A stretch of 64,000 nucleotides of DNA from an uncultured Victivallales bacterium (GCA_934644965.1 CAKUDG010000014.1:1-64000); one strand, 5' to 3'. Counted from the stretch's first letter, positions 26,316 to 35,329 are shown. Notes: a model not told the origin generated them from the letters alone. Translations and numbers: made by a program.

Positions 26316-26683
26316 CAGCAACGGCACAGGAAGCGGGCATGGGAAGAAAAAACCATTCCCCCCTTCTTTTTCCCTCCGCTTTCCGCGCCTCCAGAAACAA
26401 ACGTTGCTCATTCCTTCTTCTTTTTTTTCCTTCCGGAAGAAACTTGTTTTCCTCCCGGAAGGGCGTTATAATACCCACCAGACAGATCCGGGCGGCTGAA
26501 GCGGCGGAGCGGAAAACCAGCGCTCCAGGGAAAGAAAAAGGAAACGGGGCGACGGGAACACGCTCCCCCCGCAGCACAGATATTCTGAACCGGATTCTGA
26601 AACCGGAAACACAATCCAATCCGCGGGACACACATACACGACGCCCCCGGCAGGCAGAACAAGGAAGGCAGAGTTTTCAGGCA
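26316..26683. other. Intergenic region and long leader of the phosphohexomutase pair
   Basis: No gene is supported. It contains the promoter at 26444-26472 and then a leader of about 205 bases, which includes a tandem near-repeat ATTCTGAACCGG/ATTCTGAAACCGG around 26580-26606. Confidence 0.5.
26444..26472 (+). promoter_or_regulatory. Promoter of the phosphohexomutase operon
   Basis: TTGTTT at 26444-26449, a 17-base spacer and a consensus TATAAT at 26467-26472. The predicted leader to the first start codon is unusually long, about 205 bases. Confidence 0.6.
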
Positions 26684-28054
26684 ATGCGCGTTTTACGGCT
26701 GGGAGCTTCGGGAATGCACGGTCTGGCGGGGACGGCACTGACAGCCGACTGCGCACTGCGTTACGCCTCCTCTCTTGCGACCTGGGCGGGAAAGAATTCC
26801 CGGATCGCCCTGGCGATGGATTCGCGCATTTCCTCTCCGATGCTTCGTTCGGCGTGTCTGGCGGGGCTTCTCTCCTGCGGGGTCCGTGTGACGGACTGCG
26901 GGATCTGTCCTGCGCCGCTGCTGCATTTCTGTGTGATGAAGGAGCATCTTGACGGAGCACTTCTGATCGGGGCCGGACATCACCCGGCCGGCTGGAACGC
27001 CATTGTTCCCGTATCGGAGCGGGGGTCCTGCCTGACCCCCGGGCAGTCGCAGGAACTGCTGGACATCTATCACAGCGGGATCTATTCCTTTTCACCTTGG
27101 AGCGAAGTCGGCACGGTGAATCACGCGGATGCGGGCAGCCTCATGGAATCGTATCTGGACAGGCTTTGCTCCTTTGTCGATGCGGATTCGGTCCGGAAGC
27201 GGCATTTCAGGATACTCTGTGATTTCTGCAACGGTTCGGGGGGAGTGGTCTGCGACGCCTTCGCGGAACGCTTCGGGATCGAAATGATTTCGCTGAACCG
27301 GACTGTTTCAGGGATTCTCCCGCATGATCCGGAACCGCGGCCGCGCAGTTCGGTACAGCTGGCGTCTCTCATGCCGTATCTGAAGGCGGACGCGGGGTTT
27401 GTGTTCAACAGCGACGTGTCGCGCGTGGCGCTGGTCACGGACACGGGCGAGACTTTATCGGAAGAATACAGTTTTCCTCTGGCAGCGGATCACATTCTCT
27501 CGGCCTCCCCGCGCGGGACCCCGGTGGTGACCAACTGCTGTACGACGAAAACGCTGGATGACATCGTCTCCCGTCACGGCGGCGTTCTTCATAAAAGCGG
27601 AGTCGGCCAGGCATGGACCATCGACAAAATGATGGAGAGTTCCGCCGTAATCGCCGGAGACGGCAGCGGAAGCGCCGCCTTCGCCCGCGGCGTCCCCGCC
27701 TTCGACGGTTTCGCCGTGATGGCGGTGATTCTGGAAGCCATGGCGAAAAGCGGACGCACCTCTTCCGCCCTGGCTGCGGAACTCCCGCGCTATCATATTG
27801 TGAAGACCTCGTTTTCATGCCCGTCCTTTCACGCCTGTCACCTGCTGCGTTCCCTGCGCGGAGCGTTTCCGGACGCGGAACTCTCGGAAGAGGACGGACT
27901 CCGTTTCGACTGGCCGGATGGATGGGTGCATCTGCGCGCCTCCATGACGGAACCTGTCGTGCGCCTCATCGTTGAATGGAAGGACCGGGAAACAGCCGAA
28001 CGCAGAAGCATGGCCTTCCGAAGCATGACCGAAAGGATCCTTTCTGAACCATGA
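26684..28054 (+). CDS. Catalytically degenerate phosphohexomutase-family protein (pseudoenzyme)
   Basis: A 456-residue member of the phosphoglucomutase/phosphomannomutase superfamily with all four domains but altered active-site residues. The phosphoserine loop, normally TASHNP, reads GAGHHP (96-101), so the catalytic serine is Gly. The metal loop, normally DPDGDR, reads NSDVSR (242-247). The sugar loop is degenerate (AGDGSGSA), while the domain-4 phosphate loop SMTEPVVR is kept. It should bind sugar phosphate at best and not catalyse. Its stop overlaps the start of an intact paralogue by ATGA, implying equal expression and perhaps a heteromer. ATG at 26684 is chosen because the fold begins there; the ribosome binding site (AAGGAAGG) is rather far upstream. 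Confidence 0.8.
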   Translation: MRVLRLGASGMHGLAGTALTADCALRYASSLATWAGKNSRIALAMDSRISSPMLRSACLAGLLSCGVRVTDCGICPAPLLHFCVMKEHLDGALLIGAGHHPAGWNAIVPVSERGSCLTPGQSQELLDIYHSGIYSFSPWSEVGTVNHADAGSLMESYLDRLCSFVDADSVRKRHFRILCDFCNGSGGVVCDAFAERFGIEMISLNRTVSGILPHDPEPRPRSSVQLASLMPYLKADAGFVFNSDVSRVALVTDTGETLSEEYSFPLAADHILSASPRGTPVVTNCCTTKTLDDIVSRHGGVLHKSGVGQAWTIDKMMESSAVIAGDGSGSAAFARGVPAFDGFAVMAVILEAMAKSGRTSSALAAELPRYHIVKTSFSCPSFHACHLLRSLRGAFPDAELSEEDGLRFDWPDGWVHLRASMTEPVVRLIVEWKDRETAERRSMAFRSMTERILSEP

Positions 28055-29472
28055 CAACTCCGAAAGAAAAAAAGGAAGGCGGCGCAAGAAGACTGAAAAT
28101 CGCCGTCAGCGGCGTCCGCGGAGTGGTCGGAGAAACCTTCTCCCCGATGCTGGCCTCCGATTTCGCCTCCGCATTCGGAGAGTTCGCCGGACGCGGCGCC
28201 GTGCTGCTGGGACGGGACACCCGCCGTTCAGGAGCCCTGTTTGAACATGCCGTCATTGCAGGGCTGACCTCGGTGGGAGTCCAGGTGCTCCGGGCGGGAA
28301 TTGTCCCGACCCCTTCGCTGCAGATGGCGGTCCGCGACTCCGGGGCGGCGGGCGGAATCATGATCACGGCCAGCCACAATCCCGTCGAATGGAACGCACT
28401 CAAGTTCATCGGTCCGGACGGATTCTTCCTGGATGAACGCGATCTGGAGGCCCTGCTGGATATTTACAATCAGCCGGATCTGAATTATGTCACGGAACAG
28501 GATTTCCGTCCGGTCCGCCGTGCGGAGGAGGTGTTCCGGCGCCATCAGGAACGCATCTTCGCTGCCATTGACGTGGAAGCGGTCCGGTCCGCCCATTTCA
28601 AGGTGGCGGTCGACTGCTGCAACGGAGTGGGCGCTTTGTATTCACGTCCGTTCCTGGAGGCAATGGGAGTGGAGGTGATCCCGCTCTTCGATTCCCCGGA
28701 TGAACCTTTCGGACGGCCTCCCGAGCCTCTGGCACGGAATCTCGGAGCACTTTCGGATACCGTGCGCCGGGAACACTGCGATGTCGGATTCGCTCAGGAT
28801 CCCGACGGCGACCGGATTGCCCTCATCACTGAAACCGGACGACCCGCAGGGGTGCAGTATTCCCTTCTGCCGATGGTGGAACATCTGCTTTCGCGTCCGG
28901 CGCGGAGCGGACGCGCAGTCGCCGTCGCCAACGTGCAGACGACCAGGGCATTTGATCTGATCGCGGAAAAACATGGATACCGTGTGATCCGGACACCCGT
29001 CGGAGAAGTGAATGTCACAGCCGCGCTGCGTGCGCATGACGCCGTCCTCGGAATCGAAGGCAGCAGCGGTGGCCTGATCGTCCCTTCCATCCTCCCCTGC
29101 CGCGACAGTTTCAGCGCCATGGCCCTCATGCTGGAGATGATGGCGCTCAGACGCCTTTCTCCGGAACAGATCTTCGATTCCCTCCCGCGCCTCTTCTCCG
29201 CGGAAACAAAAGTGGAATGCCCCTCCGCACAGGCGGCCGTGGACCGCTTGAGAAAGCTCGCCGCCGATTACGCCCCGCAACACCCCGACCTCACGGACGG
29301 CGTCCGGATCAATTTCGGTGACTCCTGGGTCCTTGCCCGCCTCTCCAATACGGAACCCATTCTCCGAATCCTGGCGGAGGCGGAAAGCATGCAGAAAGCG
29401 GAATCCCTTGCCGGCATTTTCGCGGAAAAACTCCGGGACGCCAGCAGAAAAGGGGGGAAAAAACGCCCATAA
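28051..29472 (+). CDS. Phosphohexomutase (phosphoglucosamine/phosphomannomutase family), active
   Basis: A 473-residue alpha-D-phosphohexomutase with all catalytic motifs: the phosphoserine loop TASHNPVEWNALK (Ser108), the metal loop DPDGDR (250-255), the sugar-specificity loop GIEGSSGGLI and the domain-4 phosphate loop SNTEPILR. It would interconvert hexose 1- and 6-phosphates; the sugar loop (EGSSGG, like EGNGG of GlmM-type and archaeal enzymes) favours glucosamine or a mixed glucose/mannose specificity, which sequence alone cannot settle. The start overlaps the stop of the degenerate paralogue upstream by four bases. The first 14 residues are a charged tail before the first strand KIAVSGVRGVVG. 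Confidence 0.9.
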   Translation: MTTPKEKKEGGARRLKIAVSGVRGVVGETFSPMLASDFASAFGEFAGRGAVLLGRDTRRSGALFEHAVIAGLTSVGVQVLRAGIVPTPSLQMAVRDSGAAGGIMITASHNPVEWNALKFIGPDGFFLDERDLEALLDIYNQPDLNYVTEQDFRPVRRAEEVFRRHQERIFAAIDVEAVRSAHFKVAVDCCNGVGALYSRPFLEAMGVEVIPLFDSPDEPFGRPPEPLARNLGALSDTVRREHCDVGFAQDPDGDRIALITETGRPAGVQYSLLPMVEHLLSRPARSGRAVAVANVQTTRAFDLIAEKHGYRVIRTPVGEVNVTAALRAHDAVLGIEGSSGGLIVPSILPCRDSFSAMALMLEMMALRRLSPEQIFDSLPRLFSAETKVECPSAQAAVDRLRKLAADYAPQHPDLTDGVRINFGDSWVLARLSNTEPILRILAEAESMQKAESLAGIFAEKLRDASRKGGKKRP

Positions 29473-29709
29473 GTCGCATCTCCCCTGGAAGGATCGTTTC
29501 CCCTTTCCCAGAGAGTCCGAAAGAAATACGATTCAGATTTTTCCCCGCATCCAAATGAAAATTTGCGCACGCCGGAACTCTTTTTTCCCTATCCGGAGAG
29601 AGAAAAAAATCCAGGACGAGCCTCCCCGCCCTCCTCAGAGCACGCATTGCACGGGAGGAGAAAAGCTCCTGCTCATCATCATGCCATGCGTTTCCGCATT
29701 CCCTGCGGT

Positions 29710-30402
29710 TCAGTCCCTGCGTCCGCCGAGCAGTCCAGCCCGGTAAAGATAGTACAGAAGGGTCAGAAGCGACGTCACCGCAGAGGCGACATAGGTCAGG
29801 AACGCCGCATTCAGCACCTGCCCCGCACCCGCGCTCTCCTGCGGAGAAACAATCCCGCAGGACACCATCATTTTTTTCGCCCGAGCACTGGCATCCCATT
29901 CCACCGGAAGCGTGATGATCGAAAACAGCACCATTGCCCCGAAGAGAATCGCCCCGATCAGCAACAGCTGCTGCGACATCAGGAAAAAACCCGCAAAGAT
30001 CAGAATGTAGGAAAGCGGCGAACAGATGTTCAAAGCCGGCACCATCATGCTCCGGAAATGCAGCGGCAGATACACGGAGGCGTGCTGGAGAGCATGCCCC
30101 GCTTCATGACAGGCGACTCCGATTGCCGAAAGACTGTCACTCCCATACACATCCGGAGAAAGCCTGAGCGTTTTGGAAGACGGATCGTAATGATCGCTGA
30201 GGAATCCCTGTGTCTGTTCGATTCTGACATCCCGGATTCCGGAACTGCTCAGGAGCCTGGCGGCCGCCTCCGCACCCGTCAGCCCGTTTGCGGATCTGCG
30301 CTGCGAATATTTTTCAAAGGTGCTTCTGGTGTAGAAGGATGCGAAAAGCGCCAGCAGGAATCCAGGCGCAATGAAGAGCAGATAAATGGGGTCGAAAAAC
30401 AT
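29710..30402 (-). CDS. YugP-like zinc metallopeptidase, membrane bound
   Basis: A 230-residue integral membrane protein of the YugP/neutral zinc metallopeptidase family. It begins with FFDPIYLLFIAPGFLLALFA, the family's first helix. The zinc motif HEAGH stands in ACHEAGHALQH around residue 98, followed by two or three hydrophobic segments and ITLPVEWDASARAKKM, also typical. Substrates are not known for the family. Start ATG at 30402 follows AGGA and fits the conserved N-terminus; the frame is open upstream but not family-like. It is transcribed divergently from asd. Confidence 0.88.
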   Translation of the reverse strand: MFFDPIYLLFIAPGFLLALFASFYTRSTFEKYSQRRSANGLTGAEAAARLLSSSGIRDVRIEQTQGFLSDHYDPSSKTLRLSPDVYGSDSLSAIGVACHEAGHALQHASVYLPLHFRSMMVPALNICSPLSYILIFAGFFLMSQQLLLIGAILFGAMVLFSIITLPVEWDASARAKKMMVSCGIVSPQESAGAGQVLNAAFLTYVASAVTSLLTLLYYLYRAGLLGGRRD

Positions 30403-30652
30403 GGTTCCTATTCTCCCGTGACTATTCTTTTGTTTGTGTACCGCCTGAATGGGCTGTCGTTCCCCATGCACGTGCGGACGGAGAAACATTCCGGTACTAT
30501 ACATCCGTTTTTTAGACAGTTCAAAGGCATGAAAGTTTCCTTTTTCCGTTATTTTTCCATTTGAAAAAGAAAAATTCTGTTGTATCGTATAAGTTTCCTG
30601 AAAACCAGGGATGTATTCTGGACAACCATACATGATGCATGGAGTATTGCAA

Positions 30653-31669
30653 ATGGGAAAGGCTATGAGAGTTGCAGTGGTCGGTGCGACCGGCGCGGTC
30701 GGCATCGAAATGATCGAAACATTGGAAAAGCGCAATTTCCCTGTTTCATCCATCAAACTTCTTGCTTCGGCGCGCTCCGTCGGGAAGAAGCTGAAGTTCA
30801 AGGGAGAGGACATTCCCGTTCAGGAACTGACGCAGGATTCCTTCAAGGATGTGGATATCGCCCTGTTCAGCGCGGGAGCGGCCAGATCCAAGGAATATGC
30901 GGATGCCTGCGTGCGCGCCGGCGCCGTGATGATCGATAATTCCAGCGCATTCCGTATGGATGAAAACGTCCCCCTCGTCGTTCCCGAAGTGAATGCAGAA
31001 GACGTTTTCCGCCATCAGGGAATCATCGCAAACCCGAACTGCACGACTGCAATCATGTGTGTCGCCGTGTATCCTCTGCACAAGGCGAAGAAACTCAAGC
31101 GCATGGTGGCCTCCACCTATCAGGCCGCCAGCGGAGGCGGCGCCAACGCCATGCAGGAACTGCTCGATCAGACCAGAGCCGTGCTGGACGGAGAAAAGAA
31201 CATCCGCGTCAAATACATGGCCCAGCAGATCGCATTCAACCTCTTCCCGCATATCGACGTCTTCCAGGACAACGGATATACCAAGGAAGAAATGAAGATG
31301 GTCAATGAAACGCGCAAGATCATGCATCTGCCGGATCTGCAGGTCTCCTGCACCTGTGTCAGAGTGCCGGTGATGAGGGCTCATTCGGAATCGCTGAATC
31401 TGGAGTTCGAGGAAGACATCTCGGTGGAAGAGGCCAGAGCCATTCTGTCGCAGTCGCCCGGAGTGCAGCTCAGGGACAACGTCCAGGAAAAGATCTACCC
31501 CATGCCGATCGAAGCCACAGGCATGTTCGATGTGCTCGTCGGACGCATCCGCCAGGACATTTCCCGCAACGATAAAAAGGGTCTGGACATCTTTGTCAGC
31601 GGCGATCAGCTCCTGAAGGGGGCCGCACTCAATGCCGTCCAGATCGCGGAAGTCCTGATCCGCAAATAA
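30653..31669 (+). CDS. asd: Aspartate-semialdehyde dehydrogenase
   Basis: A 338-residue NADPH-dependent enzyme that reduces aspartyl phosphate to aspartate semialdehyde, the branch point to lysine/diaminopimelate, threonine and methionine. The nucleotide motif VAVVGATGAVG is at the N-terminus, the catalytic cysteine is in ANPNCTTAIM, and the acid/base histidine is in RVPVMRAHSE. Upstream in-frame ATGs exist at 30611 and nearby, but ATG at 30653 lies eight bases after GGAG and fits family length. A GC hairpin follows 12 bases after the stop. Together with lysA in this window it covers two steps of the lysine/DAP route. Confidence 0.95.
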   Translation: MGKAMRVAVVGATGAVGIEMIETLEKRNFPVSSIKLLASARSVGKKLKFKGEDIPVQELTQDSFKDVDIALFSAGAARSKEYADACVRAGAVMIDNSSAFRMDENVPLVVPEVNAEDVFRHQGIIANPNCTTAIMCVAVYPLHKAKKLKRMVASTYQAASGGGANAMQELLDQTRAVLDGEKNIRVKYMAQQIAFNLFPHIDVFQDNGYTKEEMKMVNETRKIMHLPDLQVSCTCVRVPVMRAHSESLNLEFEEDISVEEARAILSQSPGVQLRDNVQEKIYPMPIEATGMFDVLVGRIRQDISRNDKKGLDIFVSGDQLLKGAALNAVQIAEVLIRK

Positions 31670-31680
31670 AATGCTCCCGG

Positions 31681-31703
31681 CGGCCGGGCTCGTTTCCCGG
31701 CCG
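31681..31703 (+). terminator. GC-rich hairpin after asd
   Basis: Perfect 8-bp stem CGGCCGGG/CCCGGCCG with a 7-base loop, 11 bases after the asd stop. There is no T-run behind it, so it may be a weak terminator or an RNA-stabilising hairpin. Confidence 0.5.
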
Positions 31704-32019
31704 GACAGGATTCCAAGTTTCCCATCCCTTCCTCTCTCCCCGGCATGAAGAGTGCGGCAGCACATTCCCGGCGCACGGCGCCTGGTTCCGCAGTCTGCCT
31801 GCACCGGAGGGGGGAGAACGTTTTTTTCATCCTTTGCCGGAAGAGAAAAACCAGGGAGAAAAGGTGAGGAGAAGGAAAAAGCGCGTGCACCATGATGCAC
31901 GCGGAGCGGAAAGAGGATGATTCAACAGGAAACAGGAAAGAAAAAAATATCTGCAAAGAGGGAACACTCTCAGGATGAAAAACGGCAGAGCGGATTCCGT
32001 ACGAGGAGCTTTTTCTGGA
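31704..32019. other. Intergenic region between asd and maf
   Basis: Nothing else recognisable. An in-frame ATG at 31975 could extend Maf by 15 residues but lacks a good ribosome binding site. Confidence 0.4.
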
Positions 32020-32592
32020 ATGGGCAGAATCATTCTTGCCTCCACCTCTCCGCGGAGGAGAGAACTGCTTGAAAAAATCGGCATTGCATTCGAGGTGGAA
32101 TCGCCGGAAGCGGAAGAATCATGCAGAGTTTTTCCCGTTTCCTGCACGGCCCTGGAGAATGCGGAGAAAAAAGCCTTTTCCGTGGCCTCCGGGCATCCGG
32201 AAGCGCTGGTGATCGGGGCGGACACAGTCATAGAACTGGGTTCGGAAATCATCGGGAAGCCGCGGGATCCGGACGATGCTTTCCGGATTTTGAAACGCCT
32301 CTCCGGCAAAGTGCATCATGTGGCGACCGGGGTGTGCCTTCTGCGCCTGGAGGATAAAGTAAGAATCCGTTTTGTGGAAAGAACAGCCGTGTATTTCCAG
32401 GATCTTCCGGACGAAACGATACGCCGATATCTTTCGCTGGTCCATGTAGCCGACAAGGCGGGAGCCTACGCCGTCCAGGAGCACGGGGACATGCTTGTGG
32501 AACGAATCGAAGGATCTCTCGACAATGTGATCGGACTCCCGACGGAACGCCTGCAGGAATCACTCTCTTTGCTTTCCGGAAAAACCCCTTGA
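32020..32592 (+). CDS. maf: Maf-like nucleoside triphosphate pyrophosphatase
   Basis: A 190-residue house-cleaning enzyme that hydrolyses non-canonical nucleoside triphosphates (dTTP/UTP or 7-methyl-GTP type). Family motifs are present: ILASTSPRRRELLEKIG at the N-terminus, GADTVIELGSEIIGKP with the catalytic aspartate, and DKAGAYAVQEHG followed by SLDNVIGLP. The EIIGKP-DKAGAYAVQ form resembles the dTTP/UTP pyrophosphatase branch (YhdE), an inference. ATG at 32020 with GAGGAG upstream gives the usual family N-terminus. Confidence 0.92.
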   Translation: MGRIILASTSPRRRELLEKIGIAFEVESPEAEESCRVFPVSCTALENAEKKAFSVASGHPEALVIGADTVIELGSEIIGKPRDPDDAFRILKRLSGKVHHVATGVCLLRLEDKVRIRFVERTAVYFQDLPDETIRRYLSLVHVADKAGAYAVQEHGDMLVERIEGSLDNVIGLPTERLQESLSLLSGKTP

Positions 32593-32684
32593 TATCCCGG
32601 GGAAAACAGGGAGAGGAAAGAGGAGAAAGCCGCCCCTCCCCCCGAACCGGAAACCTTTTCCTCAGATTTCTGAAGAAAGAAGTT

Positions 32685-32712
32685 TTGACAAATACAAGAT
32701 GTGCACTACATT
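32685..32712 (+). promoter_or_regulatory. Promoter of the olsB-olsA operon
   Basis: TTGACA at 32685-32690 (consensus), a 16-base spacer and TACATT at 32707-32712, continuing as TACATTATCCC. The leader before the first gene is about 115 bases. The same -10 string recurs at 43917 and 51389. Confidence 0.6.
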
Positions 32713-32835
32713 ATCCCAAAGGAACTCCGCCCGGAAAAACACACACCGGACGACATCCGGAAGGAAACAGATTCCGCCGGCGGAGAAGAGGGGCGGATGG
32801 AACAGAGATGAAATTTAGGAAAAAGAGGTTTTCCC

Positions 32836-33657
32836 GTGTCTGAAACCTGTTTTGAAATGCAGAAAAGATTTACCACACCCGCACTGATTGCGGAAAAAGA
32901 TCTTTATTCCATCAAATTTGCGGTGGATCCGGAAGAGATTAAAGCGACTCAGCGTCTGAGATACAAAGTGTTCAATGTCGAGCAGGGGAAAGGGCTGGAT
33001 TCAGCAAACCGGAACGGAATCGACTGCGACGAATTCGATGATTACTGCCTGCATCTGATTGTGGAAAAGAAAGATGATTCGATGCCGGTGGGAACCTACC
33101 GGATCAACATCGGGCCGATGACGGACTGCGATATCGGTTTTTATTCGTCGCGGGAATATGCGATCACAGGATTCGATGCGATTCAGCGCCAGGTGCTGGA
33201 AGTGGGAAGGTCCTGCGTTTCTCCGGAGTACCGCAACGGGACGGTGGTGGCATTGCTCTGGGCGGGCATTTCGGAGGTGCTGGCCCGGACAAAAATGCGT
33301 TATCTGACAGGTTGTGTGAGTCTGGAAGACACGCGTTCGGAGGTGGCATGGGCCGTCTATGACTATCTCTGCGAAAACGGAAAACTTTCCGGGGAAGTAA
33401 CTGCGGTGCCGAGGGAGGGATTCGATCTTCCGCGTCCGGAGCAGGAGAAAATAGATGCGATCCGGAACAACCGTCTGGAATTCCGTCGTGCGCTTCCCCC
33501 GCTGCTGAAGGGGTATCTGCGCATTGGAGCAAAGATTTGCGGGCCGCCGGCCTTCGACTATGAATTCGGGACATCAGATTTTCTGATCCTGATGGATGTT
33601 TCCAAACTGCCGGGGCGCTACTCCAAACATTTCAATGTGCGCGAAATGGATTTTTGA
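32836..33657 (+). CDS. olsB: OlsB-type GNAT N-acyltransferase (ornithine lipid synthesis, step 1)
   Basis: A 273-residue protein of the GNAT-fold hemolysin/OlsB family, which links a 3-hydroxyacyl chain from acyl carrier protein to the amino group of ornithine (or another amino acid). Characteristic blocks are LRYKVFNVEQGKG, DEFDDYCLHLIV, VGTYRI and LEVGRSCVSPEYRNG, followed by LLWAGISEVLARTKMRYLTGC. GTG at 32836 follows AGAGG at a good distance and is taken as the start; ATG at 32857 is an alternative. The next gene is an acyltransferase that would add the second chain, which supports a lyso-ornithine lipid role. Confidence 0.82.
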   Translation: MSETCFEMQKRFTTPALIAEKDLYSIKFAVDPEEIKATQRLRYKVFNVEQGKGLDSANRNGIDCDEFDDYCLHLIVEKKDDSMPVGTYRINIGPMTDCDIGFYSSREYAITGFDAIQRQVLEVGRSCVSPEYRNGTVVALLWAGISEVLARTKMRYLTGCVSLEDTRSEVAWAVYDYLCENGKLSGEVTAVPREGFDLPRPEQEKIDAIRNNRLEFRRALPPLLKGYLRIGAKICGPPAFDYEFGTSDFLILMDVSKLPGRYSKHFNVREMDF

Positions 33658-33698
33658 TCCACATATACAGGAAAACTCACCCCGGGGATTTCGGAGTC

Positions 33699-34481
33699 AT
33701 GAGACTGATCAGGCGTTTATACAGATCTGCCGCCCTGGTGGTCTGGTGTATATATCTGGGCATCATCTCCCTGCCGATCTCCCGCCAGAAAGACCGCAGG
33801 AAGGCGATCAGGGAAATGGCGGAGCAGACGCGGCTCTGGGGAAGAGGCCTGCTGCGTATTTTCGGAGTGAAACTGCACATTGACGGTCATCTTGAAGACT
33901 ATCGGAAACATGGAGGTCTGGTGGTCTCCAACCATCTCGGATATCTGGACATTTTCGTGCATGCCGCCTGTTTCGGATTGCGCTTCACACCGAAAAAAGA
34001 CATCCGTTCCTGGCCGCTGCTCGGCTGGTATACGGATATCACCATTCCCATCTGGATCGACAGGGATTCCAAGGCGAAAACCACCGGGATGCTACAGGAA
34101 TTCCGGGAAACGCTGGAGGACAATATTCCCCTGATTGTTTATCCGGAAGGAACCAGCACCGACGGGAAATCCGGATTGAGACCCTTCAAAGCCGCACCCT
34201 TCGAACCGATTGTCGGGACATCCATTCCGATTCAGCCGGTTCTAACGTCCTACCGGGTCGCGCCGGGAGAACCGACCCCCTGCTGGTATGGAGATGCGGA
34301 ACTGCTTCCGCATTTATGGAGTATTCTCGGATGTCCCGAGGTAGAAGCGGAAGTCAAAATTCTTCCTTCTGTTCATGCGGAGGGGCGCGACCGGAAACAG
34401 CTGGCTTCGGATCTGCACAACATGATGGAGAAAGCCTATCTTGAGATCAGGGCCGGGAAAACGGAGGAACCGGAACCATGA
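33699..34481 (+). CDS. olsA: OlsA/PlsC-type 1-acyl acyltransferase (ornithine lipid synthesis, step 2)
   Basis: A 260-residue membrane-associated acyltransferase. One N-terminal hydrophobic segment (SAALVVWCIYLGIISL) precedes the HX4D catalytic motif SNHLGYLD and the acceptor motif YPEGTSTDG. Placed directly after the OlsB-like gene, it most likely O-acylates lyso-ornithine lipid, though lysophosphatidate is possible in principle. ATG at 33699 is used; a TTG at 33654 overlapping the olsB stop would add 15 residues and would give tight coupling. Its own stop overlaps the next start by ATGA. Confidence 0.82.
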   Translation: MRLIRRLYRSAALVVWCIYLGIISLPISRQKDRRKAIREMAEQTRLWGRGLLRIFGVKLHIDGHLEDYRKHGGLVVSNHLGYLDIFVHAACFGLRFTPKKDIRSWPLLGWYTDITIPIWIDRDSKAKTTGMLQEFRETLEDNIPLIVYPEGTSTDGKSGLRPFKAAPFEPIVGTSIPIQPVLTSYRVAPGEPTPCWYGDAELLPHLWSILGCPEVEAEVKILPSVHAEGRDRKQLASDLHNMMEKAYLEIRAGKTEEPEP

Positions 34482-35329
34482 ACCGTGATTTTCTCAATCA
34501 GTTTTTTGCCACCTGGGGTATATTTCTGGACAAGAAACTGCCGGAACTGATCCATGATCCCGATCAGGAACTGCCTTCCTACGAGGATGAGACGCCGGAA
34601 CTGGCCAGAGCAATGACGCCGCTGGTGGGGGCGGTGCTGGGCATTGCCGTGTATATTCCCGTCTGGCTGCTCTACCGTCTGTTCGGTCCGGTGCCTTCGG
34701 CGCTGGCGGCGGGGCTTCTCGGTCCCTTCCTGATCGAATACCTGAGCGGCTGGCACGGGCTGGCAGCCCTGACAGACTACATCGTCATGCGCAGAAACGG
34801 CGCCACGCAGGAGGAAGCCCTTCTGCACGGGGATGATGAGGAAAACGGAGGAAGAGGAGGAGGAGGAGACAACGGAGAGGAGCTTACCATGCTCCGGCCC
34901 TCTTCCATGATTCTTTTTCTTTCCCTGTATCTGCTCCGGGTCGGGGCATTTGCGGCACTTGCGGCTTTTGACGCCTCCTTCTGGATTGTCATCGCATTGA
35001 CAGGTGGTTATCTGGTCCGTGCGGAACTCGCTTCCATCGTCGAGCGGGGGACGCAGACTCCCCTTCTCGAAGCCCCGGAGCGCTTTGCCAGATGGCACTG
35101 GTACACGGCCCTTGCCGCCATGCTGATCTTCTCCCTCGGGAACATCTGGTACATTCCCTGCGTGATTCTGGCACTGGGAATGATCTGGCTGATTGCATGG
35201 TACTGTTCGCATCTCTGCCTTGACACCATTTCCGGAATGACGCCCAGGGCGGTGGAGATCTTCGGTTATGCCTCGGAACTGGTACTGCTTTTGCTCGGGC
35301 TGCTTCTGTGGACGGGGGGCGGAAAGTAA
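34478..35329 (+). CDS. CobS-like polytopic membrane protein in the ornithine-lipid operon
   Basis: A 283-residue protein with about six hydrophobic segments. The start MTPLVGAVLGIAVYIPVWLL, a loop SGWHGLAALTDY and a C-terminal DTISGMTPRAVEIFGYASEL resemble the layout of cobalamin-5-phosphate synthase (CobS), where PLVG, GGLHLDGLADTxD and TGDxxGAxxE motifs occur. The acidic residues of the CobS metal motif are largely missing, so cobalamin synthesis is doubtful. A glycine/glutamate linker (HGDDEENGGRGGGGDNGE) interrupts the middle. It overlaps the olsA stop by four bases, so it may act on an aminolipid headgroup or have an uncharacterised role. Family assignment is tentative. Confidence 0.45.
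   Translation: MNRDFLNQFFATWGIFLDKKLPELIHDPDQELPSYEDETPELARAMTPLVGAVLGIAVYIPVWLLYRLFGPVPSALAAGLLGPFLIEYLSGWHGLAALTDYIVMRRNGATQEEALLHGDDEENGGRGGGGDNGEELTMLRPSSMILFLSLYLLRVGAFAALAAFDASFWIVIALTGGYLVRAELASIVERGTQTPLLEAPERFARWHWYTALAAMLIFSLGNIWYIPCVILALGMIWLIAWYCSHLCLDTISGMTPRAVEIFGYASELVLLLLGLLLWTGGGK

Noticed and set aside
26339..26683. N-terminal extension of the degenerate mutase
   Set aside because: The frame is open but the translation is low complexity, and a consensus promoter lies inside it, so translation must start later.
34478..35329. Genuine cobalamin synthase CobS
   Set aside because: The acidic residues of the CobS metal motif are missing and there are no cobalamin genes around it.
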